Positions 34,130 to 43,256 are shown, numbered from the stretch's first letter. The stretch is DNA of 64,000 nt from Streptomyces diastaticus subsp. diastaticus (GCF_011170125.1 NZ_BLLN01000005.1:868001-932000), one strand, 5' to 3'. Notes: generated by a model from the sequence alone, not told the origin. Program-made: numbers and translations.

Positions 34130-34156
34130 TGCCCCGGCCGGGCGCCCCCGCCCGGC

Positions 34157-34996
34157 TCAGCCGCCCAGCAGCTTCACCACCCGCTCGGCCGTGGCCCGGT
34201 CACGGGCGGCCGTGAAGGGCAGGGCGTTGCCTCCGCGGTAGCGGAACGGGAGCCGGTCGCGGGTGAGGTGGGCGCCGCCCGCCTCGGTGACCAGCAGGAG
34301 CCCGGCCGCGTGGTCCCAGGCGGCCTCCCAGGAGAAGGCGGTGGCGTCGCAGGTGCCGCGGGCCACCGCGAGGTACTCCAGCCCGGCCGAGCCGCAGGGG
34401 CGCGGGGCGACGCCCGGCGCCCGCAGGCCCAGCAGGGCCTCCTTCTGCGCGGGCGTGGTGAAGTCGGGGTGCGAGGTGGCGACGGTGAGCGGTGCCCCGT
34501 CGGCGGGCGCCCCGGCGGCCAGCGGGGCGCCGTCCAGCGTGGCGCCCTCCCCCCGGACGGCCGTGGCCAGCTCGCCGAGGGCGGGTGCGTACGTCCAGGA
34601 GGCGAGGGTCTCGCCGCCGCGGACCAGGGCGACCAGCGTGCAGAAGCCCGGGTCGCCGTGGACGAACTGGCGGGTGCCGTCGACCGGGTCGACGATCCAC
34701 ACGGGCGCGTCGCTCTCGAGCGCGCCGTACACCCCCGGGTCCGCGTGGACGGCCTCCTCGCCGACGACCACGGAGCCGGGGAGCAGGGCGGTGAGGGCCT
34801 CGGTGAGCCGGACCTCGGCGAGGCGGTCGGCCGAGGTGACCAGGTCGTGCGGGCCGGACTTCTGGTCGATGTCGTCGTCGGCGAGCTGTCGGAAGCGCGG
34901 CATGACCTCGGCGGCCGCCGCCTCCCGGACGGCCTCGGTGACGTCGTCGAGGTGGCGGTCGAGGAATCCCCTCAGTTCGGAGAAATGTTCGATCAT
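34157..34996 (-). CDS. Inositol monophosphatase-family phosphatase
   Basis: A 279-residue Mg-dependent, Li-sensitive-type sugar phosphatase. Metal ligands are visible in GEEAVHAD, WIVDPVDGTRQFVHG (the DPxDGT signature) and WEAAWDHAAGLLLV (WDxAAG). It most resembles the actinobacterial HisN/inositol-phosphatase group. Histidinol-phosphatase is one possible role, but no his genes are near. The start MIEHFSELRGFL at 34996 has GGAG only 3 bases upstream, which is short, but no better start fits. It lies 27 bases from the convergent nucleotidyltransferase stop. Confidence 0.88.
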   Translation of the reverse strand: MIEHFSELRGFLDRHLDDVTEAVREAAAAEVMPRFRQLADDDIDQKSGPHDLVTSADRLAEVRLTEALTALLPGSVVVGEEAVHADPGVYGALESDAPVWIVDPVDGTRQFVHGDPGFCTLVALVRGGETLASWTYAPALGELATAVRGEGATLDGAPLAAGAPADGAPLTVATSHPDFTTPAQKEALLGLRAPGVAPRPCGSAGLEYLAVARGTCDATAFSWEAAWDHAAGLLLVTEAGGAHLTRDRLPFRYRGGNALPFTAARDRATAERVVKLLGG

Positions 34997-35084
34997 GTCT
35001 CCATCAGACCATGCCGCGCCGACAGCGCCGCACCCCCGGGCGAACCCGCGGCGAACCCGCGGTGAACTCCGGGTGCCCACGCGG

Positions 35085-36887
35085 TCAGCGCCCGACCGCG
35101 TACCCCTGCATACCGCGCGGGTTGGCGGCGGCCGAGAGGAGACCGGTGCGCGGGTCGCGGGCGACGGCGCACAGGCGTCCCTCGGACCAGGGGCCGCCGA
35201 CGGTCACCCGGTGGCCGCGCCGGCGGAGCTCCTCGACCACCTCGGGGTCCAGGCGGGACTCCACGGTGAGCGCGCCCGGGGCCATCTCGCGGGGGTAGAA
35301 GGAGCCGGGGAACGAGTCGGTGTGCCAGTTGGGGGCGTCGACGGCGCCCTGGAGGTCGAGGCCGCCGCGGACCTCCGCGCGCAGGGCCACGGCGAGGAAG
35401 AAGTGGGTCTGCCACTGGTCCTGCTGGTCGCCGCCGGGCGTGCCGAAGGCCAGCACGGGCACGCCGTCGCGGAGCGCGATGGACGGTGTCAGCGTGGTGC
35501 GCGGGCGCACGCCGGGCGTCAGGGTGTTGGGCAGGTCCTCGTCGAGCCAGGCCATCTGGAGCCGGGTGCCGAGCGGGAAGCCCAGCTCGGGGACGACCGG
35601 GTTGGACTGGAGCCAGCCACCGCTCGGGGTGGCCGAGACCATGTTGCCCCAGCGGTCCACGATGTCGAGGTGGCAGGTGTCGCCCCGGGTCGCCCCGTCG
35701 CGCGCGACGGTCGGCTCGCCCGCCCCGACGCCGCCGGGCACGGGAGCGTGGCCGCCCTGCCCGGCGGCGACCGCGACGGCGTGCGCGGCGAGCGCGGGCG
35801 TTCGCCCTCCGGGGCTGCCGGGCCGCAGCTCCAGGGAGGCCCGCTCACCGACCAGGGCGCGCCGCGCCTCGTTGTACTCCGGCGAGAGCAGCGCGTCCAC
35901 CGGTACCTCGGCGGCGTCGCCGTACCACGCCTCCCGGTCGGCCATGGCGAGCTTGCAGCCCTCCACCAGCAGGTGGACGTAGTCGGCCGAGCCGTACGCG
36001 GGCAGTTCGTCCGGGAGCAGCGCCAACTGCTGGAGCAGGGCGGGCCCCTGGCTCCAGGGCCCGGCCTTGCAGACCGTCCATCCCCGCCAGTCGTAGGTCA
36101 CGGGCGCCTCGTACGAGGCGGACCAGCCGGCCAGGTCGGCGGCGGCGAGGGTGCCGGTGTGGCGGGTGCCGGTGGTGTCCATGGTGGGGCGGGCGGCCTG
36201 GCGGACGAGGGCTTCTGCGACGAACCCCGTGCGCCAGACGGAGCGGGCCGCCTCGATCTGGGCGACGCGGTCGGCGCCTCCGGCCTGCTCGGCCTCCGAT
36301 ATGAGGCGGCGCCAGGTGGCGGCGAGGGCGGGGTTGCGCAGCAGCTCCCCCGGGGCGGGGGCCCGGCCGCCGGGCAGGTAGACCTCGGCGGAGCTGGTCC
36401 ACTCGGTGGTGAACAGTTCGCGGACCGTCTCGACGGTGGCGGTGATCCGCTCGACGGGGGCGTGCCCGTCCTCGGCGTAGCCGATGGCGTACGCGAGGAC
36501 CTCGGCGAGGGTGCGGGTGCCGTGGTCGCGCAGGAGGAGCATCCAGGCGTCGAAGGCGCCGGGGACTGCGGCGGCGAGGGGGCCCGTGCCGGGGACGAGG
36601 TCGAGGCCGAGTGAGCGGTAGCGGGCGGCGCTCGCCCCCGCGGGGGCGACCCCCTGGCCGCAGAGGACGCGGACCTCGCCGTCGTGCGGCGCGAGGAGCA
36701 GGGGGACCTCGCCGGCCGGGCCGTTGAGGTGCGGTTCCACCACGTGCAGGACGAACCCGGCCGCCACGGCCGCGTCGTAGGCGTTGCCGCCCCCCTCCAG
36801 CACGGCCATGGCCGACTGCGAGGCGATCCAGTGGGTGGAGGAGACCATGCCGAAAGTGCCCTGGAGGGTGGGACGCGTGGTGAACAT
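35085..36887 (-). CDS. Gamma-glutamyltransferase-family protein, cytosolic type
   Basis: A 600-residue Ntn-hydrolase homologue with no signal peptide. The likely autocleavage and catalytic Thr is in RGDTCHLDIVDRWGNMVSAT. The small-subunit block continues RTTLTPSIALRDGVPVLAFG. The large-subunit glycine motif usual in GGT (GIGGGG) reads GPAGEVPLLLA here, so substrate handling may differ from glutathione hydrolysis. The secreted GGT at 44997-46805 has the classical motif. The ATG at 36887 begins MFTTRPTLQGTFGMVSST. Confidence 0.85.
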   Translation of the reverse strand: MFTTRPTLQGTFGMVSSTHWIASQSAMAVLEGGGNAYDAAVAAGFVLHVVEPHLNGPAGEVPLLLAPHDGEVRVLCGQGVAPAGASAARYRSLGLDLVPGTGPLAAAVPGAFDAWMLLLRDHGTRTLAEVLAYAIGYAEDGHAPVERITATVETVRELFTTEWTSSAEVYLPGGRAPAPGELLRNPALAATWRRLISEAEQAGGADRVAQIEAARSVWRTGFVAEALVRQAARPTMDTTGTRHTGTLAAADLAGWSASYEAPVTYDWRGWTVCKAGPWSQGPALLQQLALLPDELPAYGSADYVHLLVEGCKLAMADREAWYGDAAEVPVDALLSPEYNEARRALVGERASLELRPGSPGGRTPALAAHAVAVAAGQGGHAPVPGGVGAGEPTVARDGATRGDTCHLDIVDRWGNMVSATPSGGWLQSNPVVPELGFPLGTRLQMAWLDEDLPNTLTPGVRPRTTLTPSIALRDGVPVLAFGTPGGDQQDQWQTHFFLAVALRAEVRGGLDLQGAVDAPNWHTDSFPGSFYPREMAPGALTVESRLDPEVVEELRRRGHRVTVGGPWSEGRLCAVARDPRTGLLSAAANPRGMQGYAVGR

Positions 36888-36963
36888 GCCGTCTCTCGCC
36901 TTGCTGTCGACGCCGGTGGGCCGTCGGCAGGCTACCGGTCCACCCCGAACGGCTGTTCCCGTG

Positions 36964-38019
36964 TCAGGGAATCCGGGCGGTCCACTCCTCGGTGGCGAAC
37001 TTGGTGCGGGCCAGTTCCTCGGCGAGCGCCATCTCCCGGTCGGAGACGGCGCCTTCGGTGAGTCCGTAACGGTCGCCGAACGAGCCGATCATCCGGTCGA
37101 TGACGTCGGCGCGGGAGAGGCCGGTCTGGCGGCGCAGCGGGTCGACGCGCTTCTTGGCGGAGGTGGTGCCCTTGTCGGACATCTTCTCCTTGCCGATCCG
37201 CAGTACGTCGAGCATCTTCTCCGCGTCGATGTCGTAGGACATGGTCACGTGGTGCAGGACGGCCCCCTCCCCGGCGACCACCCGCTTCTGCGCGGCGCCC
37301 GCGATCTTGCCCGCCTCGGTGGCGATGTCGTTGAGCGGCTGGTACCAGGCCTTGATCCCCATGTCGGCGAGGGCGCCGAGCACCCAGTCGTCGAGGTAGG
37401 CGTAGGAGTCGGCGAAGGAGAGGCCCGAGACGAGGGAGGCGGGGACGGAGAGGGAGTAGGTGATGGTGTTGCCCGGCTCCACGAACATCGCGCCGCCGCC
37501 GCTGATCCGGCGGACCACGCCGACACCGTGGCGGGCGGCGCCCTCGGGGTCGACCTCGTTGCGCAAGGACTGGAAGGAGCCGATGATCACGGCCGGGCCG
37601 CCCCACTCCCAGACCCGCAGCGTCGGCGGCCTGCGCCCCTCGGCGACCTCGGTGGTCAGCACCTCGTCCAGGGCCATCAGCAGGGCGGGCGACTGGGGCC
37701 CGGTGTGGATGAGCTGCCAGTCGTAGTCGGTCCAGTCGGTGGCGTGGGCCAGCGCGCGGCGGACGGCGACGGCCACGCCCTCGGCGGTGATGCCGTACAT
37801 GACGGTGCCCTCCGGCAGCGCCGCCTCGACGCGGGCGGCGAGGCCGGTGGCGTCGGTGTCGGAGGGGACGCCCTCCAGTGCGGCGTCGATGGCGCCGAGC
37901 GCCTCGTCGGGTTCGAGGAAGAAGTCCCCCGCCACCTGGACGTTGCGCAGCACGCCGTGGTCGTCGTCGAGGTCGACCACGACCAGCTTGCCTCCGGGGA
38001 CCTTGTACTCACCGTGCAT
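36964..38019 (-). CDS. lplA: Lipoate-protein ligase with N-terminal accessory domain
   Basis: A 351-residue enzyme attaching lipoate to 2-oxoacid dehydrogenase and GcvH lipoyl domains. The first 85 or so residues (GEYKVPGGKLVVVDLDDDHG) match the small lipoate-ligase accessory domain that is C-terminal in E. coli LplA and a separate protein (LplB) in Thermoplasma. The catalytic BPL/LplA domain follows, with GSFQSLRNEVD, the glycine-rich VRRISGGGAMFVEPGN and the lysine region TSAKKRVDPLRRQ. So the domain order is swapped relative to E. coli. It ends 77 bases before the start of the neighbouring GGT-like gene, transcribed the same way. Confidence 0.9.
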   Translation of the reverse strand: MHGEYKVPGGKLVVVDLDDDHGVLRNVQVAGDFFLEPDEALGAIDAALEGVPSDTDATGLAARVEAALPEGTVMYGITAEGVAVAVRRALAHATDWTDYDWQLIHTGPQSPALLMALDEVLTTEVAEGRRPPTLRVWEWGGPAVIIGSFQSLRNEVDPEGAARHGVGVVRRISGGGAMFVEPGNTITYSLSVPASLVSGLSFADSYAYLDDWVLGALADMGIKAWYQPLNDIATEAGKIAGAAQKRVVAGEGAVLHHVTMSYDIDAEKMLDVLRIGKEKMSDKGTTSAKKRVDPLRRQTGLSRADVIDRMIGSFGDRYGLTEGAVSDREMALAEELARTKFATEEWTARIP

Positions 38020-38083
38020 CGCGTTCCGCCTCCAGCGCTCGTGACCCGCACATACGGTAACTCTGTCCCGTTTCGCCCGGAGC

Positions 38084-38761
38084 TCAGGGCCGCTCGGGCG
38101 GGGCCTGGCTGATGTCGTACTCCCAGGCGGTGGTCCCGAGCACCCCCTCCCCCACGTCGAGCCCGCCGGCCACCTCCACGGTCTGCGGGGGCGTCTGCCC
38201 GTCCGGCGCGACCCGCAGGTACGCGCCGAGCCCCTTTCCGGTGCGGGGGTCGACGGCCCAGTAGCGCCAGGCGAGGGTGGAGCGGGCGGACATGCCCGGA
38301 TCGAGGACCAGGGGGCGGGGGCCGGGGTCTTCGGGCCCCATGGAGACGCGGCGGGTGCCCTCGACCACCTCGGTGCCCATCGGCTCCCGCTCCGTGTCGA
38401 GCACCTGGAGCGCGGGGTAGCCCTCCAGCCTCAGGGGCTCGGCGCCGCAGTTGTACAGGGCGACGGTGCCCACCCGCAGCCCCATCGCGGCGTCGGTGGC
38501 GCCCGCCTGGGCCCGGAAGCCGGAGTCCGGGCACCCTTCGGCGGCGGCCGGGTCGCCGGTGGCCGGGGACTCGGGGGCGGTCGGTCCCGGCGCCACGTCC
38601 CGTACGGGCGGCGGCGTCGGCGTCGGCCCGGCCGAGGGCGGGCGGGAGGTGCGCGCCGGGTCCACCTCGCGCTCCAGTTCGGCGGCGAGGCCGCAGCCGC
38701 TGAGCGACAGGGCCGGCACGAGGACGAGGAGCGGGAGGCGCACCCGGCGCGGGAGTCTCAT
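38084..38761 (-). CDS. DUF4232-like lipoprotein
   Basis: A 225-residue exported lipoprotein. The lipobox SLSGC places the lipid on Cys23, after a basic-hydrophobic signal. A Pro/Thr-rich spacer (residues 37-70) leads to a beta-sandwich-like domain with VALYNCGAEPLRLEGYPALQ, matching the DUF4232 pattern N-x-G-x3-C/P-x-L-x-G-Y-P. A Cys pair may form a disulfide. It lies 65 bases downstream of the lipoate-ligase start on the same strand. Function unknown, extracellular. Confidence 0.8.
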   Translation of the reverse strand: MRLPRRVRLPLLVLVPALSLSGCGLAAELEREVDPARTSRPPSAGPTPTPPPVRDVAPGPTAPESPATGDPAAAEGCPDSGFRAQAGATDAAMGLRVGTVALYNCGAEPLRLEGYPALQVLDTEREPMGTEVVEGTRRVSMGPEDPGPRPLVLDPGMSARSTLAWRYWAVDPRTGKGLGAYLRVAPDGQTPPQTVEVAGGLDVGEGVLGTTAWEYDISQAPPERP

Positions 38762-38847
38762 GCGGGGATCATGCCGTACGGCCGGAGGGGCCCGGCGCCG
38801 GACTCCGGGCCCCTTAGGCCCGCCCGCGGCGCGGAGTTGACCGTCCG

Positions 38848-39846
38848 TCAGCTCAGGGCGGGGATGACGGTCGAGCCGTAGGCGTCGATGACCTCCTCGC
38901 GGGCGTCGTGCATGGCGTAGACGGCGAACTGATCGACGCCGAGGTCCCGCAGGGCACGCAGCCGCTCGATGTGCGCCTCGGGCGGGCCCAGCAGGCAGAA
39001 CCGGTCGACGATCTCGTCCGGGACGAAGGCGGTGTCGGGGTTTCCGGCCCGTCCGTGGTGGGCGTAGTCGTATCCCTGCCGCTGCTCTACGTAGGCGGTC
39101 AGGGCCTCCGGGACCATGTCGGAGTGGGTGCCGTAGCGGGCCACGAGGTCGGCGACGTGGTTGCCGACCATGCCGCCGAACCAGCGGCACTGCTCCCGGG
39201 CGTGGCCCAGGTCGTCGCCGACGTAGGCGGGCGCCGCGACGCAGATCTTGACGGAGTCGGGGTCGCGTCCGGCCTCGGCGGCGGCGGTGCGGACGGCCTT
39301 GATCATCCACTCAGTGAGGAACGGGTCGGCGAGTTGCAGGATGAAACCGTCCCCGCGCCGCCCGGTCAGCGCGAGCGCCTTCGGCCCGTACGCGGCGATC
39401 CAGACGGGCAGCTTGCCTTCCTTGACCCACGGCAGCCGGATGGGTTCGCCGCCGACGGACGCCTCGCGCCCCTCGGCGAGATCGCGGATGGCGTCGACGG
39501 CCTCGCCCAGCCGGGCGAGGGTGTTGGGCGGGCGCCCGGCGACGCGCATGGCGGAGTCGCCGCGCCCGATTCCGCAGACGGTGCGGTTGCCGTACATGTC
39601 GTTGAGGGTGGCGAAGGTGGAGGCGGTCACCTCCCAGGTGCGGGTGGACGGGTTGGTGACCATCGGGCCGACGGTCAGCCTGCTGGTGTGCTCCAGAATG
39701 CGGCTGTGGATGACGAACGGCTCCTGCCAGAGCACGGCCGAGTCGAAGGTCCAGCCGTAGCGGAAGCCGTTGCGTTCGGCGCGGCGCATCAGCCCGACCA
39801 CGGTCGACGCGGGGGGATCGGTCTGTAGAACGAGTCCGAAGTCCAT
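38848..39846 (-). CDS. F420-dependent LLM-class oxidoreductase (TIGR03842-like)
   Basis: A 332-residue luciferase-like barrel enzyme expected to use coenzyme F420. It starts MDFGLVLQTDPPASTVVGLM with the family's W-x-F-D-S block. Further family stretches are TWEVTASTFATLNDMYGNRT, CGIGRGDSAMR and VWIAAYGPKALALTGRRGDG. Members of this subfamily are commonly next to dihydropyrimidinase genes in Streptomyces, and hydA lies 1 kb upstream on the same strand, with a small secreted-protein gene on the opposite strand between them. Likely role in pyrimidine or hydantoin catabolism, substrate unknown. Confidence 0.88.
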   Translation of the reverse strand: MDFGLVLQTDPPASTVVGLMRRAERNGFRYGWTFDSAVLWQEPFVIHSRILEHTSRLTVGPMVTNPSTRTWEVTASTFATLNDMYGNRTVCGIGRGDSAMRVAGRPPNTLARLGEAVDAIRDLAEGREASVGGEPIRLPWVKEGKLPVWIAAYGPKALALTGRRGDGFILQLADPFLTEWMIKAVRTAAAEAGRDPDSVKICVAAPAYVGDDLGHAREQCRWFGGMVGNHVADLVARYGTHSDMVPEALTAYVEQRQGYDYAHHGRAGNPDTAFVPDEIVDRFCLLGPPEAHIERLRALRDLGVDQFAVYAMHDAREEVIDAYGSTVIPALS

Positions 39847-40296
39847 GTCCAGCTCTCTCCTCGGTGACGGTGCGGGCGGTGGTGCCCGGTGGTCCGGGGC
39901 GTGGGCGGTCCCGGCGCGGCGGCGGGGACCGGCCGGACGCGGGGCGGCGACCGGTTCCGGTACGGCGCCGGCGGCCGGCGGCGGGAGGGGGCTCGGGCAC
40001 GGACCCCGGGGCGGCGGCGTGGCGAGGGTCCGCGGCGGCGCGCTTCACAGTAGGCCGCGCGCGACGCCGCGCCGGGAGTCCGGGGGGCGCGTCGCCGAGG
40101 CCGGCCCGGAGGCGTCGCGGCACGGCCGGGAAGCCGGTAACACCGCACATGCCATGATCCCTCCGATCACGTGTGAATCACTGATCCATATGAATGAAGC
40201 GCCCGTTTCGCTCCGTGCGAACGCGGAGGAAACCGACAGACTCCCCCTGAAGCCCGCGACGTTCGTAGCGGGTGTGGCAGTTCCGAAAGGTTTCTC
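39847..40296. other. Divergent region, F420 enzyme / small secreted protein
   Basis: About 450 bases holding both promoters. The part nearest the small secreted-protein gene (40140-40296) is clearly richer in A/T than the rest, including CACGTGTGAATCACTGATCC. I cannot assign a sigma-factor pair or operator with confidence. Confidence 0.4.
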
Positions 40297-40707
40297 ATGC
40301 GCAACCTCCTCAAGGCCGCGGCCGTCGGCGCCGTCGTCGCCCCCCTCGTCCTCGCCGGTGCCTCCGTGGCGGCCGCCTCCGACGGCCCGTCGTACGCCAA
40401 GCACACCGCGGTGGCCGGCCCGCACGGCGCGGCCTCGTCCTTCGTCCTCTCCGGCTTCCACGGCAAGCACGGCAAGCACGACCACGGCAAGAAGCGCAGC
40501 GCGGAGGGCAAGCACGGCCACGGCCACGGTCACGGCCCGAGCTACAAGAACGTCACCAAGTACGCGGGCCCCAAGGGCGCCTGGGTGAACAAGACGGCCA
40601 GCGGCGTCAAGGGCAAGGGCAAGCACGGCAAGGCGTACTACTACAACGACTTCAAGTTCGCCGGCCCCAAGGGCGCCGGCAGCAGCACCACCGCCTCGCA
40701 CTCCTGA
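40297..40707 (+). CDS. Small secreted His/Lys/Gly-rich three-repeat protein
   Basis: A 136-residue exported protein. The signal peptide MRNLLKAAAVGAVVAPLVLA is followed by cleavage near the AAAS region (residues 26-28). The mature part has three copies of a roughly 22-residue unit with core (V/Y/F)AGP(H/K)GA at residues 33-54, 83-104 and about 114-136. The units are separated by basic spacers GFHGKHGKHDHGKKR (53-67) and GKHGHGHGHG (71-80). No Cys is present. The units may form a beta-structured or matrix-type surface protein and the His spacers may bind metal. Both points are inference. It is read opposite to the flanking pyrimidine-catabolism genes and ends at its own terminator. Confidence 0.8.
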   Translation: MRNLLKAAAVGAVVAPLVLAGASVAAASDGPSYAKHTAVAGPHGAASSFVLSGFHGKHGKHDHGKKRSAEGKHGHGHGHGPSYKNVTKYAGPKGAWVNKTASGVKGKGKHGKAYYYNDFKFAGPKGAGSSTTASHS

Positions 40708-40752
40708 TCCGCGCCCGGGCCGCCCGGCCCGGACCGTGAGCGGGACGCGGCA

Positions 40753-40785
40753 GCGGCCCCCCGGGACACCGTCCCGGGGGGCCGC
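40753..40785. terminator. Bidirectional stem-loop between the small secreted protein and hydA
   Basis: GCGGCCCCCCGGGAC (40753-40767) pairs perfectly with 40771-40785 across ACC. It sits between two convergent genes and can serve both. Confidence 0.88.
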
Positions 40786-40829
40786 GCCGTGCTCCCGCAC
40801 GGGCGCGGCCGCCCTCCCCCGGGCGGGAC

Positions 40830-42230
40830 TCAGCCGATGTACTGGCTGGTCCCCCTGGGCACGTACATCCCCTGGCCCGCGCGGCCGGTGTACCGGCCGC
40901 CGTCGATCACCGGGACGCCGCGGGAGAGCACGGTGCGCACCCGGCCGGTGATCCTCCTGCCCTCGTAGGGCGAGTAGTCGACGTTCATGTGGTGGGTCCC
41001 GGCCGACAGGGTCTGCTCGGCGTCCGGGTCGTAGAGGACGATGTCGGCGTCGGCGCCGGGGGCGATGGTGCCCTTCTTCGGGTACAGGCCGAACATCCGG
41101 GCCGGGGCCGCGCAGGCGATCTCGATCCAGCGTCGGCGGGTGATGTGGCCGTCGACCACGGCCTGGTGGAGCAGGTCCATGCGGTTCTCGACACCCGGCA
41201 TCCCGTTGGGGATCTTCGAGAAGTCGTCGCGGCCCAGCTCCTTCTGCCCCTTGAAGCAGAACGGGCAGTGGTCGGTGGAGACCACCTGCAGGTCGTCGGT
41301 GCGCAGCCCCCGCCAGAGCGCGGCCTGGTGCTCCCTGGGACGCAGCGGCGTGGAGCAGACGTACTTGGCGCCCTCGAAGTCCGGTTCGGCGAGGTTGTCG
41401 GTGGAGAGGAAGAGGTACTGCGGGCAGGTCTCGCCGAAGACCGGCAGGCCCTGGTCGCGGGCGCGGGCCAGTTCGGCGACGGCCTCCTCCGCGGAGACGT
41501 GCACGACGTACACCGGGGCCCCGGCGACCTGGGCCAGCTTGATGACGCGGTGGGTGGCCTCGGCCTCCAGCAGGGCCTTGCGGACCTCGCCGTGGTGGCG
41601 CGGGTCGCGCTCGCCACGGGCCAGGGCCTGTTCGGCCAGGACGTCGATGGCGAGGCCGTTCTCGGCGTGCGTCATGACCAGGCCGCCGTTGGATGCGGCC
41701 TGCTGCATGGCGCGCAGGATCTGGCCGTCGTCGGAGAGGAAGACGCCCGGGTAGGCGGTGAACAGCTTGAACGAGGTGACGCCCTCGGCGACGAGGGCGT
41801 CCATCTCCTTCAGGGAGGCGGCGTTCACGTCCGACATGATCATGTGGAAGGCGTAGTCGACGGCGCACCGGCCGTCGGCCTTCGCGTGCCAGGCGTCGAG
41901 CCCCTCGCGCAGGGAGCCGCCCTTGGACTGGATGGCGAAGTCGACGATGGTGGTGGTGCCGCCCCAGGCGGCGGCCCGGGTGCCCGTCTCGAAGGTGTCG
42001 GACGCCTGGGTGCCGCCGAAGGGCATCTCCATGTGGGTGTGGACGTCGACACCGCCCGGGATCACGTACGTCCCGGTGGCGTCGATCTCGTGCTCGGCGC
42101 TCCAGCCGGCGGCCGCGTCGGTGCCGTGGGCGGCGAGGGCCGCCACCCGGCCGTTCTCGACGAGGACGTCGGCGTGCAGCTCGTCGGCGGCGGTGATGAC
42201 GAGGCCGCCGCGGATGACCGTACGGTTCAT
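40830..42230 (-). CDS. hydA: Dihydropyrimidinase / D-hydantoinase
   Basis: A 466-residue cytosolic amidohydrolase that opens dihydrouracil, dihydrothymine or hydantoins to N-carbamoyl amino acids, step 2 of reductive pyrimidine breakdown. Metal ligands His64 and His66 are in GGVDVHTHMEMPFGG. The carboxylated bridging Lys155 is in TSFKLFTAYPG. Further His ligands are in VMTHAENG and YVVHVSAEEA, and the last Asp is in STDHCPF or the following block. Length and start MNRTVIRGGLV fit the family. It lies 124 bases downstream of the beta-ureidopropionase gene on the same strand. Confidence 0.94.
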   Translation of the reverse strand: MNRTVIRGGLVITAADELHADVLVENGRVAALAAHGTDAAAGWSAEHEIDATGTYVIPGGVDVHTHMEMPFGGTQASDTFETGTRAAAWGGTTTIVDFAIQSKGGSLREGLDAWHAKADGRCAVDYAFHMIMSDVNAASLKEMDALVAEGVTSFKLFTAYPGVFLSDDGQILRAMQQAASNGGLVMTHAENGLAIDVLAEQALARGERDPRHHGEVRKALLEAEATHRVIKLAQVAGAPVYVVHVSAEEAVAELARARDQGLPVFGETCPQYLFLSTDNLAEPDFEGAKYVCSTPLRPREHQAALWRGLRTDDLQVVSTDHCPFCFKGQKELGRDDFSKIPNGMPGVENRMDLLHQAVVDGHITRRRWIEIACAAPARMFGLYPKKGTIAPGADADIVLYDPDAEQTLSAGTHHMNVDYSPYEGRRITGRVRTVLSRGVPVIDGGRYTGRAGQGMYVPRGTSQYIG

Positions 42231-42354
42231 GGGGTTCCCTCCGGTGCCGGGGCTGGGGACGGGCCGCCGGCCGCGGCAGGGCGGCCGGGGCGCGCGGGCG
42301 GCGCCGGGCGGGGCCTGACGGCGGCCCGCGCCCGGGTGCGTCCGGTGGAGCCGG

Positions 42355-43197
42355 TCAGGGCGCGGTGAGGCCCTCGTAGGCGTCGGGACGGCGGTCCCGG
42401 TAGAAGGCCCACTGGTTGCGGACCTCCTCGATCAGGCCGAAGTCGAGGTCGCGGACGACCAGTTCCTCGTCCTTGTCGTCGGCCGGGTCGCCGACGAACT
42501 GGCCCCGCGGGTCGACGAAGTAGCTGGTGCCGTAGAAGTCGTTGTCCCCGTACTCCTCCTGACCGACCCGGTTGATGGCCGCGACGAAGTACTCGTTGGC
42601 GACGGCGGCGGCGGGCTGCTCGAGCTGCCAGAGGTGGGCGGAGAGGCCGCGCGAGGTGGCGGAGGGGTTGTAGACGAGCTGGGCGCCGTTGAGGCCGAGC
42701 TGGCGCCAGCCCTCCGGGAAGTGCCGGTCGTAGCAGATGTAGACGCCGATCCGGCCGACGGCGGTGTCGAAGACGGGCCAGCCGAGGTTGCCGGGCCTGA
42801 AGTAGTACTTCTCCCAGAAGCCCTTGACCTGCGGGATGTGGTGCTTGCGGTACTTGCCGAGGTAGCTGCCGTCCGCATCGATGACGGCGGCGGTGTTGTA
42901 GTAGAAGCCCTCCTGCTCGACCTCGAAGACCGGCACCACGACGACCATGCCGGTCTCGCGGGCCAGCTCGCGCATCCGGGAGACGGTCGGGCCGTCGGGG
43001 ACGGCCTCGGCCCAGCGGTAGTGCTCGGCCTCCTGGACCTGGCAGAAATAGGGGGCGTTGAAGACTTCCTGGAACCCGATCACCCGCGCTCCGGCGCGGG
43101 CCGCCTCACGGGCGTACTCCTCGTGCTTGGCGATCATGGATTCGGTGTCGCCCGTCCAGGTCGCCTGGACGAGTGCTGCGCGTACGACAGGGGCCAT
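42355..43197 (-). CDS. Nitrilase-superfamily amidohydrolase, probable beta-ureidopropionase
   Basis: A 280-residue cytosolic C-N hydrolase that would cleave N-carbamoyl-beta-alanine to beta-alanine, CO2 and ammonia, the step after HydA. The Glu-Lys-Cys triad is visible: Glu44 in GFQEVFNAPYF, Lys118 in GKYRKHHIPQ and Cys155 in GVYICYDRHFPEGW. The ATG at 43197 begins MAPVVRAALVQATWTGD. It heads the pyrimidine-catabolism cluster and has a palindrome immediately upstream. Confidence 0.93.
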   Translation of the reverse strand: MAPVVRAALVQATWTGDTESMIAKHEEYAREAARAGARVIGFQEVFNAPYFCQVQEAEHYRWAEAVPDGPTVSRMRELARETGMVVVVPVFEVEQEGFYYNTAAVIDADGSYLGKYRKHHIPQVKGFWEKYYFRPGNLGWPVFDTAVGRIGVYICYDRHFPEGWRQLGLNGAQLVYNPSATSRGLSAHLWQLEQPAAAVANEYFVAAINRVGQEEYGDNDFYGTSYFVDPRGQFVGDPADDKDEELVVRDLDFGLIEEVRNQWAFYRDRRPDAYEGLTAP

Positions 43198-43231
43198 GGG
43201 GTGCTCCTTCGACCGGTCGTCAGCAAGGGCT

Positions 43232-43247
43232 TTCTACGCCCGTAGAA
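43232..43247. promoter_or_regulatory. Operator-like palindrome upstream of the pyrimidine-catabolism genes
   Basis: TTCTACG-CC-CGTAGAA is a perfect inverted repeat with 7-base arms, 35 bases upstream of the beta-ureidopropionase start. The half-word CTACG recurs as CGTAG at 43252-43256 and as CTACG near 43298. It fits a dimeric repressor site controlling the cluster. The regulator is not encoded nearby. Confidence 0.6.
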
Positions 43248-43256
43248 GGGACGTAG

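Noticed and set aside
31566..34215. Long plus-strand frame opposite the FAD enzyme
   Set aside because: Antisense shadow. Phytoene-desaturase-like motifs are clear on the minus strand and nucleotidyltransferase motifs are in another frame.
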